A stretch of DNA of 64,000 nt from CALBPI01 sp038531945 (lineage in GTDB: Bacteria; Pseudomonadota; Gammaproteobacteria; Steroidobacterales; Woeseiaceae). The stretch covers positions 496,001 through 560,000 of the forward strand of contig JBCBBH010000002.1 of assembly GCA_038531945.1 (NCBI GenBank). The letters are read 5' to 3'. This document shows, one piece after another, positions 36,013 to 44,354 of this stretch. The position numbers and the translations under genes are program-made. The first letter of the stretch is position 1. Each line of letters begins with the position of its first letter. Under the pieces are notes generated by a model. That model searched no databases. It saw only the letters and a program-made list of their open reading frames with translations, and was not told the DNA's origin.

Positions 36013-37134
36013 ATGTTAAGCACTATCAAAAAAGGCAAGGTCGACGTTCTCGCAGGCCTTGTGACCTGGGCGGTCGTCAGCGGCATCGTGCTTTGGGTGA
36101 TCTCAAAAAATCCACGCGATTTCATGGCGATGATGGAACCGACGATTGCATTGCTGCTCGTCTACCTGGGCGCCATGCTGTACGCCTGCAATGACGAGAA
36201 GTCATTGCAATTTCGCCGAACCGCACATGCGGTCCAACTGATTGCAATTGTTACGCTCGCATCGGTTGTTTCGATCGATTTTCTACAGATCTACACCATC
36301 ATCTGGATCGCGATCGTGCCGTCGCTGTACAGCATGCGCACAAGTGTCCTCGCTGTGCCGGTTTTATGTCTGGGTTGGTACTTCATGTTGAGCTGGCACT
36401 GGCAAGCCCCTTATGCCGTTACATCAACCGCGCTGTACGCGACGTTTCACCTGTTCGCGTTGTTCAGTGCGCGCAGCGCACGCGAGGCGGAAAAAGCGAG
36501 AGATCAGACGCAGGCGCTAAACGCGGAGCTGGTCGCCACGCAGCACTTACTCTCAGAAGCTTCCCGACAAAGCGAACGCACCCGTATCGCCCGAGATTTG
36601 CACGACCTGGTTGGACACCATCTCACTGCTTTGTCGATTAACCTGCAGATCGCCGAGCGCATGGCCGACGGCGATCTCAAGGGTCGAATCGAACAGTCTC
36701 GTGGCCTTGCGAGATTGCTGTTGTCGGACGTCCGAGACGCCGTCTCGACGTTACGGGATCAAGGTCAGATCGATTTACGCCGCTCACTTGAGCTGCTGGT
36801 CGAGAATGTTCCGAGACTCGACATCACGCTCGAAATAGCGCCTTCCGTAGTCGTGGAAGATGTCGAAGTGGCCGATGCGATCATTCGCTGCGTGCAGGAA
36901 GCCCTGACCAATTCCCTGAGGCACAGCAAGGCAAGACACAGCTGGATTGAAATCACCCAGGAGTCACAGGCGGTGCGCGTTGAGGTGCGAGACGACGGTG
37001 GCACCACAGAGCTGTGCGAGGGCAATGGACTTAAAGGTATGCGTGAGCGACTGAAGTCAGTTGGCGGAACGTTAGCGATTGAACCGAATCGTGCCGGCGT
37101 GGCCGTACGAGCACAGATACCGCTGGCCGCGTAG
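36013..37134 (+). CDS. sensor histidine kinase, HisKA_3/NarL-system type
   Basis: 373 residues. Five or so transmembrane helices (about 12-155) form a membrane sensor with little periplasmic loop. A coiled linker precedes the H-box RTRIARDLHDLVGHHLTAL (phospho-acceptor His about 197) of the HisKA_3 family. The ATPase domain shows CVQEALTNSLRHSKA (N-box), VRDDGG and GNGLKGMRERLKSVGG (G-box). It autophosphorylates in the cytoplasm and passes phosphate to the regulator whose ATG is 5 bp downstream. The signal is unknown; sensors of this layout often detect membrane stress or lipids. The divergent DUF2306-like gene may be a target. Confidence 0.92.
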   Translation: MLSTIKKGKVDVLAGLVTWAVVSGIVLWVISKNPRDFMAMMEPTIALLLVYLGAMLYACNDEKSLQFRRTAHAVQLIAIVTLASVVSIDFLQIYTIIWIAIVPSLYSMRTSVLAVPVLCLGWYFMLSWHWQAPYAVTSTALYATFHLFALFSARSAREAEKARDQTQALNAELVATQHLLSEASRQSERTRIARDLHDLVGHHLTALSINLQIAERMADGDLKGRIEQSRGLARLLLSDVRDAVSTLRDQGQIDLRRSLELLVENVPRLDITLEIAPSVVVEDVEVADAIIRCVQEALTNSLRHSKARHSWIEITQESQAVRVEVRDDGGTTELCEGNGLKGMRERLKSVGGTLAIEPNRAGVAVRAQIPLAA

Positions 37135-37138
37135 CGTC

Positions 37139-37780
37139 ATGGCGCTCAAAGTCGCGCTGATCGACGATCAAATGCTGGTTCGGCAAGGTATTGCCGGACT
37201 GCTAGCTTTGTCCGATGCGGTCGAGGTAATCGCGCAGGCGGATGATGGTGCGGACGCGGTCTCTTTGATCGAAACGCATCAGCCTGACGTCGTTCTCATG
37301 GATATGCGCATGCCACGCATGAACGGCGCTGATGCCATCCGTGCACTCAACGACGCCGGGCACACGGTACCTGTGATCATCCTGACGACGTTTGACGACC
37401 ATGAACAGGTTCTGGAGGGTATTCGCGCGGGGGCGAAAGGCTATCTTCTGAAAGATGTTTCGCTCGATGATCTGGTTGCCGCCATCGAATCCGTTGCACG
37501 GGGTGAAACCATGATTCAGCCGGCGCTAACACAAACGCTCTTGAAAGGGCTGGGCGAGCGCAGCACGTCGGACACCGATGCTCCTGTCGAAGCGTTATCG
37601 CCGCGTGAGACGGAGGTGATCCGACTGATGGCGGGTGGCTACAGCAACAAAGAGATTTCGCAGGCACTTTCGAAGTCGGAAGGGACGATCAAGAACCAGG
37701 TTTCCAACATACTCTCGAAGCTCGGTGTGCGAGATCGCACCCGTGCGGTTTTGAAAGCCATTGAGCTTGGTCTGATCTAG
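37139..37780 (+). CDS. NarL/LuxR-family response regulator
   Basis: 213 residues from the ATG at 37139, directly after the kinase stop; a frame opening at 37079 would overlap the kinase. Receiver domain: ALIDDQMLVRQGI (acidic pair), DVVLMDMRMPRMNG (phospho-Asp 55), ILTTFDD and GYLLKDVS (conserved Lys). The C-terminal HTH is LSPRETEVIRLMAGGYSNKEI...SEGTIKNQVSNILSKLGVRDRTRAV. It partners with the upstream kinase and binds DNA as a dimer when phosphorylated. Its targets are not known. The last 4 bp overlap the convergent CitE-like gene. Confidence 0.93.
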   Translation: MALKVALIDDQMLVRQGIAGLLALSDAVEVIAQADDGADAVSLIETHQPDVVLMDMRMPRMNGADAIRALNDAGHTVPVIILTTFDDHEQVLEGIRAGAKGYLLKDVSLDDLVAAIESVARGETMIQPALTQTLLKGLGERSTSDTDAPVEALSPRETEVIRLMAGGYSNKEISQALSKSEGTIKNQVSNILSKLGVRDRTRAVLKAIELGLI

Positions 37781-38643
37781 GTCGCGCGCGCGAGAATTTT
37801 TTCTGCCAGGGTCAGATGCGGCTTATCCAGCATGCGCCCATCCAGTTGCACAGCGCCTGCGTCTGGTTGGGCTGCGAACGCCTCAACGATTCGTTGCGCG
37901 TGTCGAATGGCCTCTGCACTCGGTGTGAAACCGGTGTTTATCGAGGACACTTGCGCCGGATGAATCGCGAGCATCCCGTCGAACCCGTCCTGTGCAGAAC
38001 GCGCCGCGTAGGTGTTAAGCCCCTCTGTATCCTTGAACGCGGCGAATAGCGTATCGATCGCTTGAATATTGAGTGCTCGGGCGGCGAGCAATGTCTGGCT
38101 GCGCATTTGTTCATACAGCGGCAGCCACTCGCCGCGACTGTCGCGTGTCGCAGTTGCTCCAACCGCGACCGACAAATCCTCGGCACCCCAGGTGATGGCC
38201 TGGACTCTCCGGTTCAGACCTGTAAGCGTCGGCAGGCGTAGAGCCATTTCAGGCGTCTCGGTGACAATCGCGATGATACGCGTGGCCTCTGGATCGTCGT
38301 CGGATTTTCCGTCGAACTCGCGCAGTTGCGAGGCCAGCATGTCAGCGCATTCAGCGGAGCGCAGTTTCGGCAGCATCACCCAGCGCGGGTTGTATGGCAT
38401 CACCGCGGCGAGATCCCGGGCACAGTCCGCAGTATCGATAGGGTTCACGCGCACGCATTGCGTGGGTGCGATGTCGGCGCTCAGTGTCGCGCCAACCATT
38501 CTGCGTGCGAGGTCCTTTCGGTCAGCCTGTACCGCATCTTCGAGATCGTAGACCACAAAGTCGGCGTCGGTTGAACGCGACTTTTCCAGTTTTCGTTCAC
38601 TGTCCGCCGGCACGAACAGCCACGATCTAAACCGCTGCGTCAT
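37777..38643 (-). CDS. CitE-like CoA-ester lyase (citramalyl-/HMG-CoA lyase candidate)
   Basis: 288 residues, HpcH/HpaI-CitE family. The N-terminus is FRSWLFVPADSERKLEKS, then VVYDLEDAV (metal-binding Glu/Asp) and CVRVNPIDT (CoA/acyl-binding Arg). WGAEDLSVAVGA and GFDGMLAIHPAQV are also family signatures. Family members cleave 3-hydroxyacyl-CoA thioesters such as (S)-citramalyl-CoA to pyruvate plus acetyl-CoA. The start ATGA overlaps the MaoC stop. It is the last gene of the leucine operon, where HMG-CoA lyase would normally be. In Mycobacterium tuberculosis the corresponding gene (Rv2498c, by recall) serves both leucine and itaconate breakdown, so a lyase for HMG-CoA and/or citramalyl-CoA is inferred. 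Confidence 0.88.
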   Translation of the reverse strand: MTQRFRSWLFVPADSERKLEKSRSTDADFVVYDLEDAVQADRKDLARRMVGATLSADIAPTQCVRVNPIDTADCARDLAAVMPYNPRWVMLPKLRSAECADMLASQLREFDGKSDDDPEATRIIAIVTETPEMALRLPTLTGLNRRVQAITWGAEDLSVAVGATATRDSRGEWLPLYEQMRSQTLLAARALNIQAIDTLFAAFKDTEGLNTYAARSAQDGFDGMLAIHPAQVSSINTGFTPSAEAIRHAQRIVEAFAAQPDAGAVQLDGRMLDKPHLTLAEKILARAT

Positions 38644-39092
38644 GCGGGTTGCTTCTGCAGCATGGTGGTTCGTGTGATGCTACACACGAGTTTGTCGTTT
38701 TGATTGAAGCCCTCATGTCGCATCGTAATGATGCCCGCGTCCGGCCTCGATTTGCTTTCGCGGCGGTCGATGATTTCGGTGACAAAGCGCAGCGTGTCAC
38801 CATGGAACACGGGATGCGTAAAGCGAGTATCACCAAAGCCAAGATTCGCGACGATCGTACCGTTCGTTGTGTCTTCGACGCTGATACCAACCGCGAGCGA
38901 CATCGTAAACAGACTGTTGACGACGCGTTGGCCGAATTCGGTGTTCTTGGCGTACTCGGCATCCAGATGCAGCGGTTGCGGGTTGTGCGTCATGCTGCAG
39001 AACATCACGTTGTCCGCCTCCGTAACCGTTCTGCGCAATCGGTGTTCGATGCGCTGTCCGATTTCGGTTTCGTCGTAGTACAAGCCGGGCAT
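38640..39092 (-). CDS. MaoC-family hydratase (itaconyl-/methylglutaconyl-CoA hydratase candidate)
   Basis: 150 residues, a single hot-dog domain. The hydratase-2 core is TEADNVMFCSMTHNPQPLH (Asp and His of the active site), VNSLFTMSLAVGISV and FTHPVFHGDTLRFVTEI. This subgroup (mesaconyl/itaconyl-CoA hydratase-like) usually neighbours CitE-like lyases, as here, with the two genes overlapping by 4 bp. Reversible hydration of a branched unsaturated dicarboxylyl-CoA, such as itaconyl-CoA or 3-methylglutaconyl-CoA, fits both family and operon. The canonical LiuC-type crotonase hydratase is missing from the operon, so this protein is the best candidate for that step. Confidence 0.88.
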   Translation of the reverse strand: MPGLYYDETEIGQRIEHRLRRTVTEADNVMFCSMTHNPQPLHLDAEYAKNTEFGQRVVNSLFTMSLAVGISVEDTTNGTIVANLGFGDTRFTHPVFHGDTLRFVTEIIDRRESKSRPDAGIITMRHEGFNQNDKLVCSITRTTMLQKQPA

Positions 39093-39104
39093 ATCGTGTC
39101 CTCC

Positions 39105-40256
39105 TCAGGCGCTTGCTGCGAACAGCTCACGACCGACCAGCATGCGTCGGACTTCCGACGTTCCAGCGCCAATTTCGTAGAGCTTCGCATCCCGTAGCAG
39201 TCGTCCTGTCGGGTAGTCATTGATGTAGCCGTTGCCACCAAGCGCCTGGATTGCCTCGAGTGCAACCTGGGTTGCGCGCTCGGCCGTATACAGGATCACC
39301 GCGGCGCAGTCGGCGCGGCTGACGCGACCTTTGTCGCACGCTTTGCAGACCGCATACAAATAGCCGCGCGAAGCGTTGAGTGATGCATACATGTCCGCAA
39401 TCTTGCCTTGCATTAACTGAAACTCGCCGATCGGTTTGTCGAATTGTTTACGTTCGTGAATGTATGGCAGTACGACATCCATCGCCGCTTGCATCAGACC
39501 CACGGGGCCGGCGGCGAGGAGGGCACGTTCGTAGTCGAGGCCCGACATCAACACGCGCACACCCTCGTTCAGTTTGCCGAGAATGTTGGTTGCTGGTACA
39601 CGGCAGTCTTCGAAGATCAGCTCACAGGTGTTCGAACCGCGCATCCCGAGCTTGTCGAGTTTCGGTCCCTGAGAGAACCCCGGCGTATCGCGTTCGACGA
39701 TGAATGCGGTGATGCCGCGCGATCCCGCATCAGGATCCGTCTTGGCATAAATCACGTAAGTATTCGCATCTGGACCGTTGGTGATCCACATCTTGCTGCC
39801 GTTGAGTACATAGTGGTCGCCGTCGGCCTGCGCTTTCAGCCGCATGCTGACAACGTCCGAGCCAGCGCCGGGCTCCGACATCGCCAATGCGCCGACCGCA
39901 CTGCCATCACACAACGCCGGTAGATAACGGGCGCGCTGCTCGTCCGACCCGTTTCGATAAATTTGATTCACGCACAGATTCGAATGCGCACCATACGACA
40001 GGCCAACCGATGCCGAGGCGCGGGATATTTCCTCGTATGCGATCGCGTGCGCAAGATATCCCATGCCGCTGCCGCCGTATTCCTCGGATACGGTCATGCC
40101 GAGGAGTCCAAGCTCACCGAACTTCTTCCAAAGGTCCGCAGGGAACGCGTTGTCGCGATCGATCTCTGCGGCGCGTGGCGCGATCTCCGCATCCGCAAAC
40201 TGCTTTACCGTATCGCGCAACAGTTCGATATCTTCGCCAAGGTCAAAATCCAGCAT
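39105..40256 (-). CDS. liuA: isovaleryl-CoA dehydrogenase
   Basis: 383 residues, complete acyl-CoA dehydrogenase. The FAD-contact motifs GALAMSEPGAGSDV and WITNGPDANTYVIYAKT are present. The catalytic Glu is in GLDYERALLAAGPVG, at the helix-G position that marks isovaleryl-CoA dehydrogenases rather than the helix-K position of most acyl-CoA dehydrogenases. The C-terminus ALGGNGYINDYPTGRLLRDAK is also IVD-like. It oxidises isovaleryl-CoA to 3-methylcrotonyl-CoA in leucine breakdown, with electrons to ETF. It follows the carboxylase alpha gene by 16 bp in the LiuR operon. Confidence 0.93.
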   Translation of the reverse strand: MLDFDLGEDIELLRDTVKQFADAEIAPRAAEIDRDNAFPADLWKKFGELGLLGMTVSEEYGGSGMGYLAHAIAYEEISRASASVGLSYGAHSNLCVNQIYRNGSDEQRARYLPALCDGSAVGALAMSEPGAGSDVVSMRLKAQADGDHYVLNGSKMWITNGPDANTYVIYAKTDPDAGSRGITAFIVERDTPGFSQGPKLDKLGMRGSNTCELIFEDCRVPATNILGKLNEGVRVLMSGLDYERALLAAGPVGLMQAAMDVVLPYIHERKQFDKPIGEFQLMQGKIADMYASLNASRGYLYAVCKACDKGRVSRADCAAVILYTAERATQVALEAIQALGGNGYINDYPTGRLLRDAKLYEIGAGTSEVRRMLVGRELFAASA

Positions 40257-40272
40257 GAGTCTCGTCCTAGTC

Positions 40273-42240
40273 TTATGTTTGTGTGGGCTCTACGATCGCA
40301 AGCACCTGCCCGCCGTCGACCAGATCGCCGACCTGGGCGCGGCTCTCGCGCACAATGCCCTCGATCGGCGCCGTCAACGTATGCGCCATTTTCATGGCTT
40401 CCATGACCATTACGGTGTCGCCGGCTGCGACCGCATCGCCTGCGGCTACTGCAACCTCGACGACTTTGCCTGTCATCGGCGCCTTGATGGAGCCATCAGA
40501 TGCTCGCTCGGCGGATTCGCCAAGATCCGCAGGTCGTTCTTGAAACCACCATTGTCGTGAACCGGTTGCGACATACCCGTCATTGCCTGTGCGAATGAAG
40601 CGCGCACTCGAGCGCTGACCGTTTACGGCGAAGCGGATTTGATCGTCACTGATTGCAACGTTGTCCGCGATGCGAGTCTGTTCCTCCCATTCAACAGCAA
40701 CTATGTTGCGTGCGTCGAAGTGAAGTGCGAGATCAATATCCTGATCCCCGATCAATAGCGGGATGTGCACTTGTGGAGCGATATTCGGCCACCATCCGTT
40801 TCCGACGTGCCATGGCGAAGATGGCTGCTGCGATACGCGGTTGCTCCAGACAGTCAACGCCGCCGCCACGATGGCTGAGTCTTCTGGCTGGCCGCGGGTT
40901 AGATCGTCTGCGTACGTCGACAAGAAAGCCGTGGTCGGAATGCTGTTCCGAAATTGCCGGTGGCCCAGAACACGCAGCAAAAAATCTGTATTGGTCGTCA
41001 GTCCGCTGATCAGCGTGTCCGCGAGACCCATCTGCAGAGCATGAACCGCGCCCGACCGCGTCGCTGAGTGACAAATCATCTTTGCGATCATCGGGTCGTA
41101 GTGGATACTGACGACATCGCCTTCGCGAACGCCGGTATCGACTCTCGGCGACGGCGTGGTATTCGGCCATCGCAGTACGTTAACCGGTCCCGGCGTTGGC
41201 AGGAATCCGCCGTCTGCGTCTTCAGCATAGATCCGCGCTTCGATGGCGTGCCCCGTGCAACTGAGTTCGGACTGCGTTGCTGGCAGCGGCTGCCCGCTGG
41301 CGACCGCGATTTGCCATGCCACCAGGTCGATACCGGTGATCGCTTCGGTGACGGGGTGTTCAACCTGCAACCGAGTGTTCATTTCCATGAAGTAAAAATC
41401 GTCACCGTCGACCAGAAACTCAACGGTGCCGGCGCCAACATAGTGGATCGCTTTGGCCGCTGCGACGGCGGCGTCGGCCATGCGAGCTCGCAGCGTATCG
41501 CTCAAACCCGGTGCCGGTGCTTCCTCGATAATCTTCTGATAGCGGCGCTGTATCGAGCAGTCGCGATCAAACAAGTGCACACACTGGCTATGTTGGTCTG
41601 CAAACACCTGAACCTCGACGTGTCTCGGCGCTGCAAGAAACTTCTCGACCAACATTTGATCGTCGCCGAACGCGTTTCTGGCTTCTTGTCTTGCCGTCTG
41701 CAAGGCGCCGCTGAACTCATCGGCGTTGCTGACAATTCGCATACCTTTACCGCCACCGCCGGCGGTTGCCTTCAGCAATACCGGGTAGCCGATTTTCTCC
41801 GCAGCCTGTGCCAACGTCGAATCGCTCTGGTCGTCGCCGTGATAGCCGGGCAGTAGCGGGACGCCAGCAGCTTGCATGATGGTCTTTGCGCCGGACTTCG
41901 AACCCATTGCCTCGATCGCAGCGGCCGGTGGCCCGACGAAAGTTACCCCTGCTTCAGCACAGCGCTTTGCGAAGTGCGCGTTTTCCGACAGGAATCCATA
42001 GCCGGGGTGCACTGAATCGGCGCCGGTCGATTTCGCAGCATCGAGTACTGCTGTTTGATCAAGGTAGGAGGACTGCGGTGACGCTTCACCGATATGGACG
42101 GCTTCGTCGGCGAGGTCGACATGACGCGCTCGCGCATCGGGTGTTGAATACACGGCGACCGTCGCTATTCCCAGTTGGCGGGCGGTTTCAATAATGCGGC
42201 ATGCGATTTCGCCGCGGTTGGCGATCAATAGTTTATTCAT
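40273..42240 (-). CDS. liuD: methylcrotonyl-CoA carboxylase, biotin carboxylase/BCCP subunit
   Basis: 655 residues, typical for MCC alpha. The N-terminal biotin carboxylase has KLLIANRGEIACRIIETA, the ATP-grasp glycine loop KATAGGGGKGMRIV and EMNTRLQVEHPVTEAITG (metal and carboxybiotin site). The C-terminal carrier domain ends with the biotin attachment site VMEAMKMAHTL (Lys at about 622). It carboxylates biotin for the beta subunit encoded 2 bp upstream. Which acyl-CoA is carboxylated is set by the partner and by the operon; 3-methylcrotonyl-CoA is by far the most likely. Confidence 0.93.
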   Translation of the reverse strand: MNKLLIANRGEIACRIIETARQLGIATVAVYSTPDARARHVDLADEAVHIGEASPQSSYLDQTAVLDAAKSTGADSVHPGYGFLSENAHFAKRCAEAGVTFVGPPAAAIEAMGSKSGAKTIMQAAGVPLLPGYHGDDQSDSTLAQAAEKIGYPVLLKATAGGGGKGMRIVSNADEFSGALQTARQEARNAFGDDQMLVEKFLAAPRHVEVQVFADQHSQCVHLFDRDCSIQRRYQKIIEEAPAPGLSDTLRARMADAAVAAAKAIHYVGAGTVEFLVDGDDFYFMEMNTRLQVEHPVTEAITGIDLVAWQIAVASGQPLPATQSELSCTGHAIEARIYAEDADGGFLPTPGPVNVLRWPNTTPSPRVDTGVREGDVVSIHYDPMIAKMICHSATRSGAVHALQMGLADTLISGLTTNTDFLLRVLGHRQFRNSIPTTAFLSTYADDLTRGQPEDSAIVAAALTVWSNRVSQQPSSPWHVGNGWWPNIAPQVHIPLLIGDQDIDLALHFDARNIVAVEWEEQTRIADNVAISDDQIRFAVNGQRSSARFIRTGNDGYVATGSRQWWFQERPADLGESAERASDGSIKAPMTGKVVEVAVAAGDAVAAGDTVMVMEAMKMAHTLTAPIEGIVRESRAQVGDLVDGGQVLAIVEPTQT

Positions 42241-42242
42241 GC

Positions 42243-43850
42243 CTACATCCTGAACACGCCGAACTGCGTGTCATCAATTTCACGGTTCAAACTTGCCGAC
42301 AAACACTGCGCCAGGATTTGTCGCGTGTCTGCCGGATCGATCACGCCGTCATCCCAGAGTCTGGCCGATGCATAGTACGGGTGGCCCTGACGCTCGTAGT
42401 TGTCGATCACTGGCTGTTTGATCGCCTTCTCCGCCTCTGCCGAGAGCACGTCACCATCGCGCGCCAGTTGGTCCCGCTTCACCTCGGCCAGCACACTCGC
42501 GGCTTGCTCGCCGCCCATGACGCTGATGCGAGCATTCGGCCACATGAACAGAAAACGTGGGTCGTAAGCACGACCGGCCATGCCGTAGTTGCCGGCGCCA
42601 AACGATCCACCAATGATGAACGTGAATTTCGGTACGTTGGCGCAAGCCACCGCGTTCACGAGTTTCGCGCCGTCTTTTGCAATGCCACGAGCTTCGTATT
42701 GGCGGCCGACCATGAAGCCAGTGATGTTCTGCAAGAACACCAACGGGATCTTGCGCTGCGTGCACAGCTGAATAAAGTGTGCTCCCTTCAGCGACGACTC
42801 GGAGAACAGAATGCCATTATTGGCGAGGATCCCGACCGGGAAACCGTCGACGTTGGCGAATCCACAAACCAGCGTTTCGCCATAGAGCGGTTTGAACTCA
42901 TGAAAGTCAGAATCATCGACGATACGAGCGATGATTTCACGGACGTCGTACGGCGTATTCAGGACCGACGGAACAACGCCATACAATTCTTCGGCGGCGT
43001 AGCGAGGAGGGCGGGACGGTTGCCGACGCACGCCCTCGGGCTTGCGCCAGTTGAGTCGTTCAATCGCATCTCGAGCAAGTTGTAACGCATGGGCATCGTT
43101 TCGAGCATAGTGATCGGTCACGCCCGACTCGCGACAATGCACATCGGCGCCGCCAAGATCTTCTGCGGTGACTTCTTCACCCGTTGCCGCCTTCACCAGC
43201 GGTGGTCCGCCGAGAAAGATGGTGCCTTGATTCGCGACGATGATGGACTCGTCGGCCATCGCCGGCACATACGCACCGCCAGCCGTGCAACTGCCCATCA
43301 CGACGGCGATCTGCGGAATGCCTTCGGCGGACATGCGAGCCTGGTGAAAAAAGCAGCGACCGAAGTGTTCTCTGTCTGGAAAGACTTCATCCTGCATCGG
43401 GAGGAACGCACCACCGGAATCCACGAGATAAATACAAGGCAGCCGATTTTCCCAGGCAATACGCTGCGCTCTGAGGTGCTTTTTGCCGGTCAACGGAAAA
43501 TAGCTGCCGCCTTTCACGGTCGCGTCGTTCGCAATGATGACGCACTCGACGCCATGTACAACACCAATGCCGGTGATGATGCCGGCCGCCGGCACGGGCG
43601 TGTCGTAGACCTCATAGCCGGCGAGCTGACTGAACTCCAGGAACGCGCTGCCGGGATCGATTAAAGTGCGGATGCGGTCGCGGACCAGCAGTTTGCCGCG
43701 GCTGACGTGCCGCGCCTGGCGCGCTTCGCCACCGCCGAGTGAAATATCTGCGACCTTCGAACGCAGATCATCGATCAACTCGCGCATCGCGCTCGCGTTT
43801 TGCACGAATGTTTCACTCTGAGGGTCGATCTTGCTCTCGATGTGACTCAT
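42243..43850 (-). CDS. liuB: methylcrotonyl-CoA carboxylase, carboxyltransferase subunit
   Basis: 535 residues, matching MCC beta in length. The carboxyltransferase N-half has LLVRDRIRTLIDPGSAFLEFSQLAG and GVECVIIANDATVKGGSYFPLTGKKHLRAQ, a signature of MCC beta. The C-half has GFMVGRQYEARGIAKDGAKLV and the second oxyanion loop IIGGSFGAGNYGMAGRAY. It moves carboxyl from biotin to 3-methylcrotonyl-CoA giving 3-methylglutaconyl-CoA. The ATG overlaps the LiuR stop (43847-43850), so it is translationally coupled to the regulator. Confidence 0.94.
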   Translation of the reverse strand: MSHIESKIDPQSETFVQNASAMRELIDDLRSKVADISLGGGEARQARHVSRGKLLVRDRIRTLIDPGSAFLEFSQLAGYEVYDTPVPAAGIITGIGVVHGVECVIIANDATVKGGSYFPLTGKKHLRAQRIAWENRLPCIYLVDSGGAFLPMQDEVFPDREHFGRCFFHQARMSAEGIPQIAVVMGSCTAGGAYVPAMADESIIVANQGTIFLGGPPLVKAATGEEVTAEDLGGADVHCRESGVTDHYARNDAHALQLARDAIERLNWRKPEGVRRQPSRPPRYAAEELYGVVPSVLNTPYDVREIIARIVDDSDFHEFKPLYGETLVCGFANVDGFPVGILANNGILFSESSLKGAHFIQLCTQRKIPLVFLQNITGFMVGRQYEARGIAKDGAKLVNAVACANVPKFTFIIGGSFGAGNYGMAGRAYDPRFLFMWPNARISVMGGEQAASVLAEVKRDQLARDGDVLSAEAEKAIKQPVIDNYERQGHPYYASARLWDDGVIDPADTRQILAQCLSASLNREIDDTQFGVFRM

Positions 43851-44260
43851 CGTGTCTTCCTCGCTTTACCCGGCAAGGAATCGAGCGCCTGTTGGCATTG
43901 TTTCTCAACACGTTCCAACTCAGAAAGCGTCGCCTTCAAGTCCATTGCCTGCTCCTGAAGTTGGGTGCGACGTTCTGCAAGCTTTTCGAGCAATACATTC
44001 AGTTGGCGTCGCGACCCTTCCGGGGTTTCGTAGAGGTCGACGATCTCCGCGCTGTCGTCGAGCGATAGTCCCAGACGTTTTCCGCGCAGCAGGAGTTTCA
44101 GGCGAACCCGATCTGACTGGCTGAAATATCGCACGCGGCCACGGCGCTCCGGGCGCAGGTAGCCTTTTTCCTCGTAGAACCGGAGGGTGCGAGTCGTGAC
44201 GCCGAATTCGTCGGCCAGATCGCCAATCGCGTAGCTAGCACTGGATTTTGTTTTGCTCAT
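43847..44260 (-). CDS. liuR: MerR-family regulator of leucine catabolism
   Basis: 137 residues. The N-terminal MerR winged helix is YAIGDLADEFGVTTRTLRFYEEKGYLRPERRGRVRYF (about 10-46). Residues about 75-130 form the dimerising coiled coil (LLEKLAERRTQLQEQAMDLKATLSELERVEKQ). There is no metal-binding Cys, as expected for LiuR, which senses a pathway acyl-CoA. It is the first gene of the operon and is divergent from an acyl-CoA dehydrogenase gene. The palindrome at 44275-44294, just 14 bp from its start, is the probable operator. Confidence 0.88.
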   Translation of the reverse strand: MSKTKSSASYAIGDLADEFGVTTRTLRFYEEKGYLRPERRGRVRYFSQSDRVRLKLLLRGKRLGLSLDDSAEIVDLYETPEGSRRQLNVLLEKLAERRTQLQEQAMDLKATLSELERVEKQCQQALDSLPGKARKTR

Positions 44261-44274
44261 TGCTAAAGTCTAAC

Positions 44275-44294
44275 TTACGTTGACGTTAACGTAA
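44275..44294. promoter_or_regulatory. LiuR-type palindromic operator
   Basis: TTACGTTGACGTTAACGTAA: the outer seven bases (TTACGTT / AACGTAA) are perfectly inverted around a six-base centre. It lies between the divergent liuR operon and the acyl-CoA dehydrogenase gene, where a MerR-family regulator would control both directions. Binding by LiuR is inferred from position and symmetry. Confidence 0.65.
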
Positions 44295-44354
44295 ATACAG
44301 CAATCCGGCTACGCCTGAGGTATGCTCCCGCCGGAATTTCCCGGGAGTTGGTGT

